NCBI RefSeq assembly: GCF_042666655.1
Contig: NZ_JBHTDE010000002.1
Coordinates: 434,001 to 498,000, forward strand
Direction: 5' to 3'
From: Paracraurococcus sp042666655
GTDB taxonomy: Bacteria; Pseudomonadota; Alphaproteobacteria; Acetobacterales; Acetobacteraceae
Length of the DNA: 64,000 nucleotides
The notes under the pieces are model-generated. The model searched no databases. It saw nothing but the letters and a program-made list of their open reading frames with translations, and was not told where the DNA came from. The translations under genes and the position numbers were made by a program. Below are positions 37,805 to 46,066 of the stretch, piece by piece; within the stretch, counting starts at the first letter, position 1; each line of letters starts with the position of its first letter.

Positions 37805-38806
37805 TCAGCCGCCGGTGACGCTCATGTGCCGCCCGACGGAAGGCCGGTTATGACGCCGGTCGATGATGAAGTCATGCCCTTTGGGCTTGCGGGCGATCGC
37901 CGCCTCGACCGCTGCCTTCAGCGCCGCGTCATCGACCGAGGGATCGCGCAGCATGGCACGGAAATCCGCCGAATCCTCCTGGCCGAGGCACATGTACAGC
38001 GTGCCGGTGCAGGTCAGCCGGACCCGGTTGCAGCTTTCGCAGAAGTTATGGGTCATCGGCGTGATGAAGCCGATCCGCCGCCCCGTCTCCTTCACCGTGT
38101 AGTACCGGGCGGGGCCGCCGGTCTTGTAGTCGGTGTCCTCCAGCGTCCAATGCTCGCGCAGCCGGGATCGCACCAGGGACAGTGGCAGATACTGGTCGGT
38201 GCGGTCGCCGCTGATGTCGCCCATTGGCATGGTCTCGATCAGGCACAGGTCGAAGCCGTGCTCGCCGCACCAGGCCAGCAGGCGGTCGTATTCGTCCTCG
38301 TTCACGCCCTTGAGCGCGACGGCGTTGATCTTCACCGCCAGGCCGGCCGCCTTGGCGGCGAAGATGCCGTCCAGCACCTTCTCGATATCGCCCCAGCGGG
38401 TCGCCGCCTTGAAGGCGGCCGGGTCCAGCGTGTCGAGCGAGACATTGATCCGCCGCACACCGGCGCCGTAGAGGTCCTCGGCCATGTGGGCGAGCTGGGT
38501 GCCGTTGGTGGTGACCGTCAGCTCCTTGAGGCCGCCGTCGCCCAGCCGCGCGCCCAGGCTGCGGAACAGCGAGATGACGTTCTTCCGCACCAGCGGCTCG
38601 CCCCCGGTGAGCCGCAACTTCTGCACGCCCATGCCGATGAACACGCCGCACAGCCGGTCGAGTTCCTCGAGCGTCAGCACCTCCCGCTTCGGCAGGAAGG
38701 TCATGTCCTCGGCCATGCAGTAGACGCAGCGCAGGTCGCAGCGGTCGGTGACCGAGACGCGGAGATAGGAGATCCGTCGGCCGAACGGATCGATCATGGA
38801 CGACAT
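37805..38806 (-). CDS. moaA: GTP 3',8-cyclase MoaA (molybdenum cofactor synthesis)
   Basis: This 333-residue radical-SAM enzyme carries out the first step of molybdenum cofactor synthesis from GTP. The SAM cluster motif is C23-x3-C27-x2-C30 (DRCDLRCVYC). The second cluster is in CESCNRVRLTCTGTLYMC. GGEPLVR supports SAM binding, and the C-terminus ends in the required GG (SVTGG). MSSMIDPFGRRISYLRVSVT is a normal start; M4 is an alternative with slightly better ribosome-site spacing. No other moa genes are in view. Confidence 0.97.
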   Translation of the reverse strand: MSSMIDPFGRRISYLRVSVTDRCDLRCVYCMAEDMTFLPKREVLTLEELDRLCGVFIGMGVQKLRLTGGEPLVRKNVISLFRSLGARLGDGGLKELTVTTNGTQLAHMAEDLYGAGVRRINVSLDTLDPAAFKAATRWGDIEKVLDGIFAAKAAGLAVKINAVALKGVNEDEYDRLLAWCGEHGFDLCLIETMPMGDISGDRTDQYLPLSLVRSRLREHWTLEDTDYKTGGPARYYTVKETGRRIGFITPMTHNFCESCNRVRLTCTGTLYMCLGQEDSADFRAMLRDPSVDDAALKAAVEAAIARKPKGHDFIIDRRHNRPSVGRHMSVTGG

Positions 38807-38909
38807 TCCCGGATGCTGGTGTTGACTGTTGTGACCATTTGGTCCGCAACCCCCATGCGCCGCAAGCCCCCGGGCGGTGTGGCCGGCGCGGGGCAGACCT
38901 GTCCCCGCC

Positions 38910-39086
38910 TCAGCCCCGGCTGTCGACGATCTCCAGCTCGACCAGGGCGGCGTTGATCAGCAGCTTGCCCATATTCTCGAAATTCACCGTGATCCGGTCG
39001 CCGATGACCGACTGCACCTGGCCCTTGCCCCAGTCGGGCCGGTCCGGGTGGCGCACGCGCATGCCGGGTTCGATCAGGCTGGGCAC
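38910..39086 (-). CDS. DUF3553-like small protein
   Basis: This 58-residue protein runs from GTG 39086 to TGA 38910. The sequence VPSLIEPGMRVRHPDRPDWG, then KGQVQSVIGDRITVNFENMG, then KLLINAALVELEIV matches the pattern of DUF3553, a small SH3/Tudor-like beta barrel. AAGGA lies about six bases before the GTG. It is divergent from the ChpT-like gene, with 76 bases between. The family is recalled rather than searched, but the pattern is distinctive. Related domains occur in helicases and nucleic-acid-associated proteins. Confidence 0.75.
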   Translation of the reverse strand: MPSLIEPGMRVRHPDRPDWGKGQVQSVIGDRITVNFENMGKLLINAALVELEIVDSRG

Positions 39087-39162
39087 GAAATTCCTTGTCC
39101 TTCGCAGGGCTGAAACGGTTCGTTAACGTCGGGCATTCTAGCCCGAACGCCTGCCCGACAGG

Positions 39163-39780
39163 ATGCGGCCGATGCGCATGGACGCCCAGCTTGCCCGAAC
39201 CCTTGCCGCCCGGATCTGCCACGACCTGGGCGGCGCGGCCGGAACGCTCTCCGGCACGCTCGACCTGGTGGGGGAGGGTGATGCCGGGATGCTCGACCTG
39301 GCGCGCGACACCGCAACCGAATTGCGCCAGCGGCTTCGCCTGTTCGCTGCCGCCTGGGGCGGCGGGGCGGCTGCCACCGACGCCGCCGGCCTGGCGCAAC
39401 TCCTGGCCGCCGCCCCTGCCGCGCCACGGGTCGGTTTTCGGCTCGACCACTTGGCGCCGGGCGCCGAACTGCCGGCGGCGCTGGTGCCGCTGGCGCTGAA
39501 CGCCGCCCTGCTGGGGGCGGAGTCGCTGCCGCGCGGCGGCACCGTCACGCTTGCCGGCGCTGCGGCGGAAGGGCTGGTGGTCTGCCTCGATGGGCGCGAT
39601 GCCGCCTGGCCGGCCGGGCTGCTGGCGCTGCTCGGCGGCGCCCGGCCGGACACGGTGCTGCGGGAAGGACCACGCCGGGTCCTGGCGCCGCTGCTGCTCG
39701 CCCTGGCGGCGGAGGCGGGCTGGGCGCTCTCGCTGGCGCAGGGGGCGGGGGCGCCGCCCCTGCTGCTCGGCCCCGGCTGA
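39163..39780 (+). CDS. chpT: ChpT-like histidine phosphotransferase
   Basis: This encodes a 205-residue protein with a dimerisation helix carrying LAARICHDLGGAAGTLSGTL. This His-Asp motif is typical of the ChpT phosphotransferase that passes phosphate from CckA to CtrA and CpdR in alphaproteobacteria. The rest is a degenerate HATPase-like fold (LAPGAELPAALVPLALNAAL; GPRRVLAPLLLALAAEAGWA) without ATP-binding boxes, as expected for ChpT. The position at the head of the chemotaxis genes and near ctrA supports the call. The start could be any of ATG 39163, 39172 or 39178. Confidence 0.8.
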   Translation: MRPMRMDAQLARTLAARICHDLGGAAGTLSGTLDLVGEGDAGMLDLARDTATELRQRLRLFAAAWGGGAAATDAAGLAQLLAAAPAAPRVGFRLDHLAPGAELPAALVPLALNAALLGAESLPRGGTVTLAGAAAEGLVVCLDGRDAAWPAGLLALLGGARPDTVLREGPRRVLAPLLLALAAEAGWALSLAQGAGAPPLLLGPG

Positions 39781-39872
39781 GGGCCGCGCGCCGCTTTACC
39801 GATTCTTCGTCCCCCGCCGGCATCCTGGCGTGACGCCCTGCGCCCGTCCGGGCGCCGACACGGGGGACGAGA

Positions 39873-42389
39873 ATGGACGACTTGCTCGCCGATTTCCTGA
39901 CCGAGACCAACGAGGGCCTGGTCGCACTCGATGCCGCGCTGGTGCGGCTGGAGCGCGCGCCGGAAGACGCCGCGACCCTCTCCGAGGTGTTCCGCATCGT
40001 CCATACCATCAAGGGAACCTGCGGCTTCCTTGGGCTGCCGCGGCTGGAATACGTCGCGCATGCGGCGGAGAACGTCCTCGGCCGCTACCGCGACGGCACC
40101 CGCCCGGTCACCCAGCAGGGCATCTCGTTGATCCTCGCCGCGCTCGACCGCATCCGCGGCATCGTCGCCGGGCTGGAGGCGACCGGCGCCGAGCCGGCCG
40201 GCGACGATGCGTCGCTGACCGCCCAGCTGGACGCCGAGGCGGAAGGGCGCGGCGCGGCGGCGCCGGCCACCGCGGCGCCGCCCGCCGCGCCGGAGCCGGA
40301 GGCCGAGGCGCCCACCGGCATGGGCGGCGGCGCCCCGCCGCAGACGATCCGCGTCTCGGTCGAAGTCCTCGAAGGCCTGATGATGCTGGTCTCCGAGCTG
40401 GTGCTGACCCGCAACCAGCTGCTCCAGCTGGCCCGCACCCAGGGCGACAATGCCTTCGCGGTGCCGCTGCAGCGGCTGTCGCACATCACCAGCGATCTGC
40501 AGGAAGGGGTGATGAAGACCCGGATGCAGCCGATCGGCAATGCCTGGGCCAAGCTGCCGCGGCTGGTGCGTGACCTGGGCGTCGAACTCGGCAAGCGCAT
40601 CACGCTCGACATGCGCGGCGCCGAGACCGAGCTGGACCGCCAGGTGCTCGAGCTCATCAAGGACCCGCTCACCCATATGGTCCGCAATTCGGGCGACCAT
40701 GGGCTGGAACGGCCGGAGGACCGGATCGCGGCCGGCAAGCCGGAGACCGGCCGGATCATGCTCGACGCCCGGCATGAGGGCGGCCATATCCTGATCGAGA
40801 TCGGCGACGACGGCCGCGGCCTGAATGCCGAGAAGATCCGCCAGAAGGTGCTGGCCCAGGGCCTGGCGACCGAGGCCGAGCTGGCCGGCATGGCGGAACG
40901 CGACATTCACCGCTTCATCTTCCGGCCGGGCTTCTCCACCGCGGCCGCGGTCACCGCCGTCTCCGGCCGCGGGGTCGGGATGGATGTGGTCAAGACCAAC
41001 ATGGAACGCATCGGCGGGACCATCGACATCCGCTCGCGCGAGGGCCACGGCACCACCTTCGTCATCAAGATCCCGCTGACCCTGGCCATCGTCTCCGCCC
41101 TGATCGTCGAAGCCGGCGGCGAGCGCTTCGCCATCCCGCAGATCGGCGTGGTGGAGCTGGTGCGGGTCGGCGGCGAGGGCACCGCGCAGCTCGAGCGCAT
41201 CAAGGACGCGCCGGTGCTGCGGCTGCGCGACCGGCTGCTGCCGCTGGTCAACCTCGCCGGCCTGCTGCAGCTGGACAGCACGGCCGCGGATGCCAGCGGC
41301 TTCGTCGTGGTGACCCAGGTCGGCAGCCATGTCTTCGGCATCATCGTCGACCGCGTCTTCGATACCGAGGAGATCGTTGTCAAGCCGGTGGCGCCGATCC
41401 TGCGCCACGTGACGATGTTCGGCGGCAACACCATCCTCGGCGACGGCAGCGTCATCATGATCCTCGACGCCAATGGCATCGCCCGCGCCACTGGCCTCGG
41501 CACCGAAGGCGGCGAGGTGGAGCCGGAACGCGATGCCGGGCGCCCGGCGCATCTCCTGCGCTCGGACGCGACCACCGCGCTGCTGCTGTTCCGCGCCGGG
41601 GAAGGCGCGCCGAAGGCGGTTCCCCTCGGCCTCGTCGCGCGGCTGGAAGATGTCGAGCGCGAGCGGATCGAGGTCGCCGGCGGCCGGCCGCTGGTGCAGT
41701 ACCGCGGCCAGCTGATGCCGCTGGTGCCGCTGTCCGGTCATTGGGACGCCGAGACCACGCCGGCGCGGCAGCCGGTACTCGTGTTCAGCGACGGCGACCG
41801 GACCATGGGGTTGATGGTCGACAACATCCTCGACGTGGTCGAGGAGCGGCTGGTGGTGGACGGCGCCGGCGAGCGGCCGGGCTATCTCGGAAGCATCGTC
41901 GTCGCCGGCAAGGTGACCGAGCTGCTGGACACCGCCTGGTGGCTGCGCCAGGCCGGAGAGGACTGGTTCGGCCCCGCCGCCTCCAAGGCGGTCGGTGAGG
42001 CGCGCCGCGTCCTGCTGGTCGAGGATAGCGCCTTCTTCCGCAACCTGGTCGTCCCGGCGCTCGGCGCCGCGGGCTATGTCGTCACCGCCGTCGCCGATGC
42101 CGCCGAGGCGCTGCGGCTGCGCGAAGCCGGTGCCGGCTTCGACGCGGTGCTGTCCGACATCACCATGCCGGGCATGGACGGTTTCGGTCTCGCCCGGGCG
42201 CTGCGGGCTGAGGGCCCATGGCGCGACCTGCCGCTGATCGCGCTCACCGGCCGCGCGGGACCGGAGGATATCGAGCGTGGCCGCGAGGCCGGCTTCACCG
42301 ATTACGTGGCGAAATTCGACCGTGCCGCGCTGCTCGACAGCCTGGCGCAATGCCTCGTCGCCCCCCTGGCGGCACAGGTCGGCGGCTGA
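39873..42389 (+). CDS. cheA: Chemotaxis histidine kinase CheA with C-terminal receiver domain
   Basis: This is an 838-residue hybrid CheA. The HPt domain occupies residues 1-105 with the phospho-acceptor H44 (RIVHTIKGTCGFLG). A short Ala/Pro-rich linker (about 125-160) replaces the P2 domain. The dimerisation helices follow (MMLVSELVLTRNQLLQLART). The HATPase has MVRNSGDHGLE, GDDGRGLN and a GRGVGMDVV loop. Two CheW-like stretches follow, and a receiver domain lies at the C-terminus (VLLVEDSAFFRNLVVPALG; DAVLSDITMPGMDGFG). The fused receiver may act as a phosphate sink or second output. It is the main gene of a cheA-W-Y-B-R operon. Confidence 0.96.
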   Translation: MDDLLADFLTETNEGLVALDAALVRLERAPEDAATLSEVFRIVHTIKGTCGFLGLPRLEYVAHAAENVLGRYRDGTRPVTQQGISLILAALDRIRGIVAGLEATGAEPAGDDASLTAQLDAEAEGRGAAAPATAAPPAAPEPEAEAPTGMGGGAPPQTIRVSVEVLEGLMMLVSELVLTRNQLLQLARTQGDNAFAVPLQRLSHITSDLQEGVMKTRMQPIGNAWAKLPRLVRDLGVELGKRITLDMRGAETELDRQVLELIKDPLTHMVRNSGDHGLERPEDRIAAGKPETGRIMLDARHEGGHILIEIGDDGRGLNAEKIRQKVLAQGLATEAELAGMAERDIHRFIFRPGFSTAAAVTAVSGRGVGMDVVKTNMERIGGTIDIRSREGHGTTFVIKIPLTLAIVSALIVEAGGERFAIPQIGVVELVRVGGEGTAQLERIKDAPVLRLRDRLLPLVNLAGLLQLDSTAADASGFVVVTQVGSHVFGIIVDRVFDTEEIVVKPVAPILRHVTMFGGNTILGDGSVIMILDANGIARATGLGTEGGEVEPERDAGRPAHLLRSDATTALLLFRAGEGAPKAVPLGLVARLEDVERERIEVAGGRPLVQYRGQLMPLVPLSGHWDAETTPARQPVLVFSDGDRTMGLMVDNILDVVEERLVVDGAGERPGYLGSIVVAGKVTELLDTAWWLRQAGEDWFGPAASKAVGEARRVLLVEDSAFFRNLVVPALGAAGYVVTAVADAAEALRLREAGAGFDAVLSDITMPGMDGFGLARALRAEGPWRDLPLIALTGRAGPEDIERGREAGFTDYVAKFDRAALLDSLAQCLVAPLAAQVGG

Positions 42390-42407
42390 GCGGAAAGGAT
42401 CGGAACA

Positions 42408-42893
42408 ATGCATCAGGCCATGACCGCATCGGCCCAGGCGCCGAAGCCAGCCCTGTCCCGCCACGAGGAGGCGGCTGAGGTCTTCCTCACGCTGACCGTC
42501 GCCGGTCAGCTTTGTGGCGTCCCGGTGCTCTCGGTCCGCGATGTGCTCGGCGTGCAGGCCATCACCCGCATCCCGCTGGCGCCGCAGGAGGTGGCGGGCA
42601 GCCTCAACCTGCGTGGCCGGATCGTCACCGCGATCGACCTGCGGCGCCGGCTCGGCCTGCCGCCGCGTGATGGCACCGACGCCATGAGCGTGGTGGTGGA
42701 CCGCGACGGCGAGCTTTACTCGCTGCTGGCCGACGCGGTGGGAGAGGTGCTGCCGCTGCCATCGCGCGACCGCGCGCCCAACCCGCCGACCCTGGACCCG
42801 CTGTGGCACGACGTCTCACGCGGGGTGCACCGCTTGGGCGAGCAGTTGCTGATCCTGCTCGATGTCGAGCAGGTCTTGGCGATAGGCGCATGA
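42408..42893 (+). CDS. cheW: Chemotaxis adaptor protein CheW
   Basis: This 161-residue adaptor couples chemoreceptors to CheA. It has one SH3-like CheW domain with GVPVLSVRDVLGVQAITRIP, VAGSLNLRGRIVTAIDLRRR and the C-terminal LLILLDVEQVLAI. An N-terminal extension of about 25 residues precedes the domain. AAAGGA stands eight bases before ATG 42408. Its stop overlaps the cheY start by four bases. Confidence 0.95.
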   Translation: MHQAMTASAQAPKPALSRHEEAAEVFLTLTVAGQLCGVPVLSVRDVLGVQAITRIPLAPQEVAGSLNLRGRIVTAIDLRRRLGLPPRDGTDAMSVVVDRDGELYSLLADAVGEVLPLPSRDRAPNPPTLDPLWHDVSRGVHRLGEQLLILLDVEQVLAIGA

Positions 42894-43291
42894 GCGGGAC
42901 GGCAGACGGGGCGGCGTGCTGCCTCGTAGTCGATGACAGCCGGGTGGTGCGCAAGGCAGCCCGCCGTATCGTCGAGACGCTGGGCTTCACGGTGCGGGAG
43001 GCCGAGGACGGCGCCCAGGCGCTGGCCGCCTGCCGCGAGGCGATGCCGGATGTCGTGCTGCTCGATTGGAACATGCCGGTGATGGACGGCATCAGCTTCC
43101 TGCGCGCCGCGCGGGCCGAGTTCGGCCCCGACCGGCCGGTGGTGGTGCTCTGCACCACCGAGGCGGCAGCGGAGCGCATCGTCGAGGCGCTGGAGGCCGG
43201 GGCGCAGGAATACATCATGAAGCCCTTCGATGCGGCGCTGCTGCAGGACAAGTTTGTCCAGGCCGGGCTGCTGCCGGACCAGGCCGCATGA
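42890..43291 (+). CDS. cheY: Chemotaxis response regulator CheY
   Basis: This is a 133-residue single receiver domain. The acidic pocket is VVDDSRVVR, the phospho-acceptor is D59 (VVLLDWNMPVMDG), the conserved Thr lies in VVLCTTEA and the Lys in EYIMKPF. When phosphorylated it should bind the flagellar motor switch. ATG 42890 overlaps the cheW stop (ATGA), and its own stop overlaps cheB the same way. The longer frame to 42803 is rejected. Confidence 0.95.
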   Translation: MSGTADGAACCLVVDDSRVVRKAARRIVETLGFTVREAEDGAQALAACREAMPDVVLLDWNMPVMDGISFLRAARAEFGPDRPVVVLCTTEAAAERIVEALEAGAQEYIMKPFDAALLQDKFVQAGLLPDQAA

Positions 43292-44388
43292 CGGCGCCGG
43301 ACAGTCCTGCACGGGTGATGCTGTGCGACGACAGCGCCACGGTGCGCGCCGCCATGGCGCGCGTGCTGGACGCCGATCCGGCCATCCGCATCGTCGCCCG
43401 CGTGGCGAACGGGCAGGAGGCGGTGGCGGCCATGGCCCGGCTGCCGGCGGCGCAGCGACCGCAGGTGGTGCTGCTCGACCTCGAAATGCCGGTGATGGAC
43501 GGCATGACGGCGCTCCCGCTGCTGCTCCAGGAACGACCGCGGCCGGCGGTGATCGTCGCCAGCGCCTTGACCCAGCGCGGTGCGGCGGCTGCCATGGCGG
43601 CACTGCGGGCGGGGGCGGCGGACTATATCCCGAAGCCCGGCGCCGCCTGCGGCGGGCTGGCCGACCCGGCCTTCCGGGCGGAGGTCCTGGCCAAGGTGAA
43701 GGGTTGGGCCCGCATGGGCGCCGGCGCCCCGGCGCCGCGCCCCGCCGCCGCACCGCCGCGCATGGCGCCGATGCTGCCGATGCGGGGGCTGCGAGCGATC
43801 GGGCTCGGCTGCTCGACCGGCGGGCCGCAGGCGCTGGCCGGCTTCGTCCAGGGCTTGGTCCGGCCGCTGCCGGTACCGCTGCTAGTGGTGCAGCACATGC
43901 CGGCCGGCTTTACCGCCATGCTGGCCGACCATCTGGACCGGCTCGGCCGGCTGCCCTGCGCCGAGGCGCGGGATGGCGAAGCGCTGCGGCCCGGCCGGCT
44001 CTATCTCGCACCCGGCGACCGGCATCTGGTGGTGGCGGCCGGCGCGGGCGGCCTTGTGGCGCGGCTGGCCGACACGCCGCCCGAGAATTTCTGCCGCCCC
44101 GCGGTGGATCCCCTGCTGCGCAGCCTGTCGGCGGCCTGCAGCGGGGCGATGCTGGCGGTGATCCTGACTGGCATGGGGCACGATGGCCTGGCCGGCTGCC
44201 GCGCCGTCGCCGCCGCCGGCGGCACGGTGCTGGCGCAGGATGAGGCGAGCTCGGTGGTCTGGGGGATGCCGGGGGCGGTGGCCAAGGCGGGCCTGGCCCA
44301 GGCACTGCTGCCGCCGGCGGCGCTGGCGGAACAGGTACTGGCCGCCTGCGCCGGCCGGGCAAGCATCGGGGCAGGGGTGGTGGCATGA
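43288..44388 (+). CDS. cheB: Chemotaxis methylesterase CheB
   Basis: This 366-residue protein removes methyl groups from chemoreceptors and is activated by phosphorylation. The N-terminal receiver has D64 in VVLLDLEMPVMDG. The C-terminal esterase has the catalytic triad S176 (GCSTGGPQAL), H203 (VVQHMPAGFT) and D299 (LTGMGHDG). The linker at about residues 143-165 is Pro/Ala-rich. Four-base overlaps join it to cheY and cheR. Confidence 0.96.
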   Translation: MTAPDSPARVMLCDDSATVRAAMARVLDADPAIRIVARVANGQEAVAAMARLPAAQRPQVVLLDLEMPVMDGMTALPLLLQERPRPAVIVASALTQRGAAAAMAALRAGAADYIPKPGAACGGLADPAFRAEVLAKVKGWARMGAGAPAPRPAAAPPRMAPMLPMRGLRAIGLGCSTGGPQALAGFVQGLVRPLPVPLLVVQHMPAGFTAMLADHLDRLGRLPCAEARDGEALRPGRLYLAPGDRHLVVAAGAGGLVARLADTPPENFCRPAVDPLLRSLSAACSGAMLAVILTGMGHDGLAGCRAVAAAGGTVLAQDEASSVVWGMPGAVAKAGLAQALLPPAALAEQVLAACAGRASIGAGVVA

Positions 44389-45203
44389 ACCGGGAAAGCT
44401 TCGCCTTCATCGCTGGCCTAGTGAAGGGCCGCTCCGGCCTCGTCCTCACCGCCGACCAGGGCTACATGCTTGAAACCCGGCTCGGCCCGCTGTTGAAGCG
44501 GGAGCGTCTGGCGGACATCGACGCGCTGGCGCTGCGGCTGAAGGACCCGCGCGCCGCGGGCCTGGCCGAGCAGGTGACCGAGGCGCTGACCACCAATGAG
44601 AGCAGCTTCTTCCGCGACGGCCGGCCCTTCGAACACCTGCGCCGGGTACTGCCTGCGCTGGCCGGGGCCCGCGCGACGGGCGTGCGGCTGCGAATCTGGT
44701 CGGCCGCATGCTCGACGGGTCAGGAGGCCTATTCGATCGGCATGATCCTCGCCGAGCTGGCGCTCGACCGGCGTGCGGAGATCATCGGCACCGATATCGC
44801 GCAGGAGGTGCTGGCCCGCGCTCGCGACGGCAGCTTCACCCAATTCGAGGTGCAGCGCGGCCTGCCGGCGAGGCTGCTGGTAAAGCATTTCCGCCAGGAG
44901 ACGGGGCGCTGGCGCGTCGCGCCGGAGTTGCGGGCGATGGCGCGGTTCGAACGCTTCAACCTGCTGTCCGACCTGCGCTCGCTTGGCAAGTTCGACGTGA
45001 TCTTCTGCCGCAATGTGCTGATCTATTTCGACACCCCGACCAAGGCCCGGGTGCTGGACGCGATGGCGGCGCAGCTTGCCCCCGATGGCGTGCTCTACCT
45101 CGGCGGGGCGGAGACGGTGCTCGGCCTGACCGGCCGCCTGGTCCCCGTCCCCGGCGAGCGGGGCGTCTATGCCAAGGCCACCGCCACGGCACTGGCCGGC
45201 TGA
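44385..45203 (+). CDS. cheR: Chemotaxis methyltransferase CheR
   Basis: This 272-residue SAM-dependent enzyme methylates chemoreceptor glutamates. The N-terminal helical domain is followed by TNESSFFRD, the SAM-binding RIWSAACSTGQEAYSIGMIL, the acidic GTDIAQEVL, and IFCRNVLIYFD. A C-terminal LYLGGAETVLG is also present. The ATG overlaps the cheB stop (ATGA). A hairpin follows the stop at once, marking the end of the che operon. Confidence 0.96.
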   Translation: MNRESFAFIAGLVKGRSGLVLTADQGYMLETRLGPLLKRERLADIDALALRLKDPRAAGLAEQVTEALTTNESSFFRDGRPFEHLRRVLPALAGARATGVRLRIWSAACSTGQEAYSIGMILAELALDRRAEIIGTDIAQEVLARARDGSFTQFEVQRGLPARLLVKHFRQETGRWRVAPELRAMARFERFNLLSDLRSLGKFDVIFCRNVLIYFDTPTKARVLDAMAAQLAPDGVLYLGGAETVLGLTGRLVPVPGERGVYAKATATALAG

Positions 45204-45204
45204 T

Positions 45205-45227
45205 CCGCCCGGCGTGAGGCCGGGCGG
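45205..45227. terminator. Bidirectional terminator between cheR and ctrA
   Basis: CCGCCCGGC and GCCGGGCGG form a perfect nine-pair stem with a GTGAG loop, beginning one base after the cheR stop. It also lies eight bases beyond the ctrA stop on the other strand. It can serve both convergent genes. There is no T-tract. Confidence 0.65.
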
Positions 45228-45234
45228 CCCCGCA

Positions 45235-45957
45235 TCAGGCCGCCTGGGCGGCCAACTCGCCCAGCGGCACCCGGCCGGCGACCGGGTTCGGCTCCCGCAG
45301 CACGTAGCCGCGGCCCCAGACGGTGGCGATCAGGTTGTCGGCGCCGGCCTGGGCCAGCTTCTTGCGCAGCTTGCAGATGAAGACGTCGATGATCTTCACC
45401 TCCGGCTCGTCCATTCCGCCATAGAGGTGGTTGAGGAAGGCCTCCTTGGTCATCACCACGCCCTTGCGCAGCGTGAGCAGTTCGAGGATCGCATATTCCT
45501 TGCCGGTCAGGTGCACCGGCGTGCCAGCCACCATCACCTCGCGCGAGCCGAGGTTCAGCACCAGCGGCCCGACCACCAGGTTCGACTGGGCGAAGCCTTT
45601 GGTCCGGCGGACCACGGCCTGGATGCGGGCGATCAGCTCCTCGCGGTCGAAGGGCTTGGTGATGAAGTCGTCGGCGCCGACGCCGAAGCCTTTCACCTTG
45701 GCCTGCGGCCGGGCAAGGCCCGAGAGGATGAGGATCGGCGTCTCCACCCGGGCGGCGCGCAGCCGGCGGACCACCTCGTAGCCCTCCATGTCCGGCAGGA
45801 CGAGGTCGAGCACGACCACGTCGTAGTCGTAGAGGCGAGCGAGTTCCAGCGCCTCCTCGCCCGTGTCGACGGCATCGACGATCATCGCCGCCGATTTCAG
45901 CATCGCCACGATGCCGCGGGATGCAGTCAGGTCGTCCTCAACCAAAAGGGTACGCAT
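45235..45957 (-). CDS. ctrA: Cell-cycle/motility response regulator CtrA
   Basis: This is a 240-residue OmpR-type regulator. The receiver starts MRTLLVEDDLTASRGIVAML and carries the phospho-acceptor D51 (VVLDLVLPDMEGYEV). The winged-helix domain includes HLTGKEYAILELLTLRKGVV, KEAFLNHLYGGMDEPEVKII and VWGRGYVL, all diagnostic of CtrA. In many non-Caulobacter alphaproteobacteria CtrA mainly controls motility and chemotaxis, which fits its place between che and fli genes. ATG 45957 has GGAG nine bases upstream. The longer frame to 45987 is rejected. Confidence 0.96.
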   Translation of the reverse strand: MRTLLVEDDLTASRGIVAMLKSAAMIVDAVDTGEEALELARLYDYDVVVLDLVLPDMEGYEVVRRLRAARVETPILILSGLARPQAKVKGFGVGADDFITKPFDREELIARIQAVVRRTKGFAQSNLVVGPLVLNLGSREVMVAGTPVHLTGKEYAILELLTLRKGVVMTKEAFLNHLYGGMDEPEVKIIDVFICKLRKKLAQAGADNLIATVWGRGYVLREPNPVAGRVPLGELAAQAA

Positions 45958-45971
45958 ACTTGGTGTCTCCA

Positions 45972-46037
45972 CACGTCTTGCGTGCAAAAACTAGCACCTT
46001 AACGCGCGTTGTGAAGGAGAAATTCACGTCCTGCGTG
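45972..46037. promoter_or_regulatory. ctrA-fliI divergent control region with direct repeats
   Basis: CACGTCTTGCGTG (45972-45984) recurs as CACGTCCTGCGTG (46025-46037), 12 of 13 identical and 53 bp apart, about five helical turns. Between them is TTAACG followed by the palindrome AACGCGCGTT (46001-46010). No full TTAA-N7-TTAA CtrA box is present. The repeats look like binding sites for a regulator of ctrA, fliI or both. Confidence 0.5.
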
Positions 46038-46066
46038 TATCATTTTCCGAGACAAATCGCTTGGGA

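Noticed and set aside
39820..39845. A sigma-54-like TGGCGTG...CTGC before cheA
   Set aside because: Spacing between the GG and GC elements is one base too long and the rest of the consensus is poor.
39138..42809. A 1,223-codon minus-strand open frame opposite cheA and cheW
   Set aside because: CheA and CheW on the other strand have complete motifs; the antisense product is low-complexity and matches nothing known.
45990..46015. A CtrA box (TTAA-N7-TTAA) in the ctrA-fliI region
   Set aside because: Only one TTAA half-site is present; the second half does not occur at the right distance.
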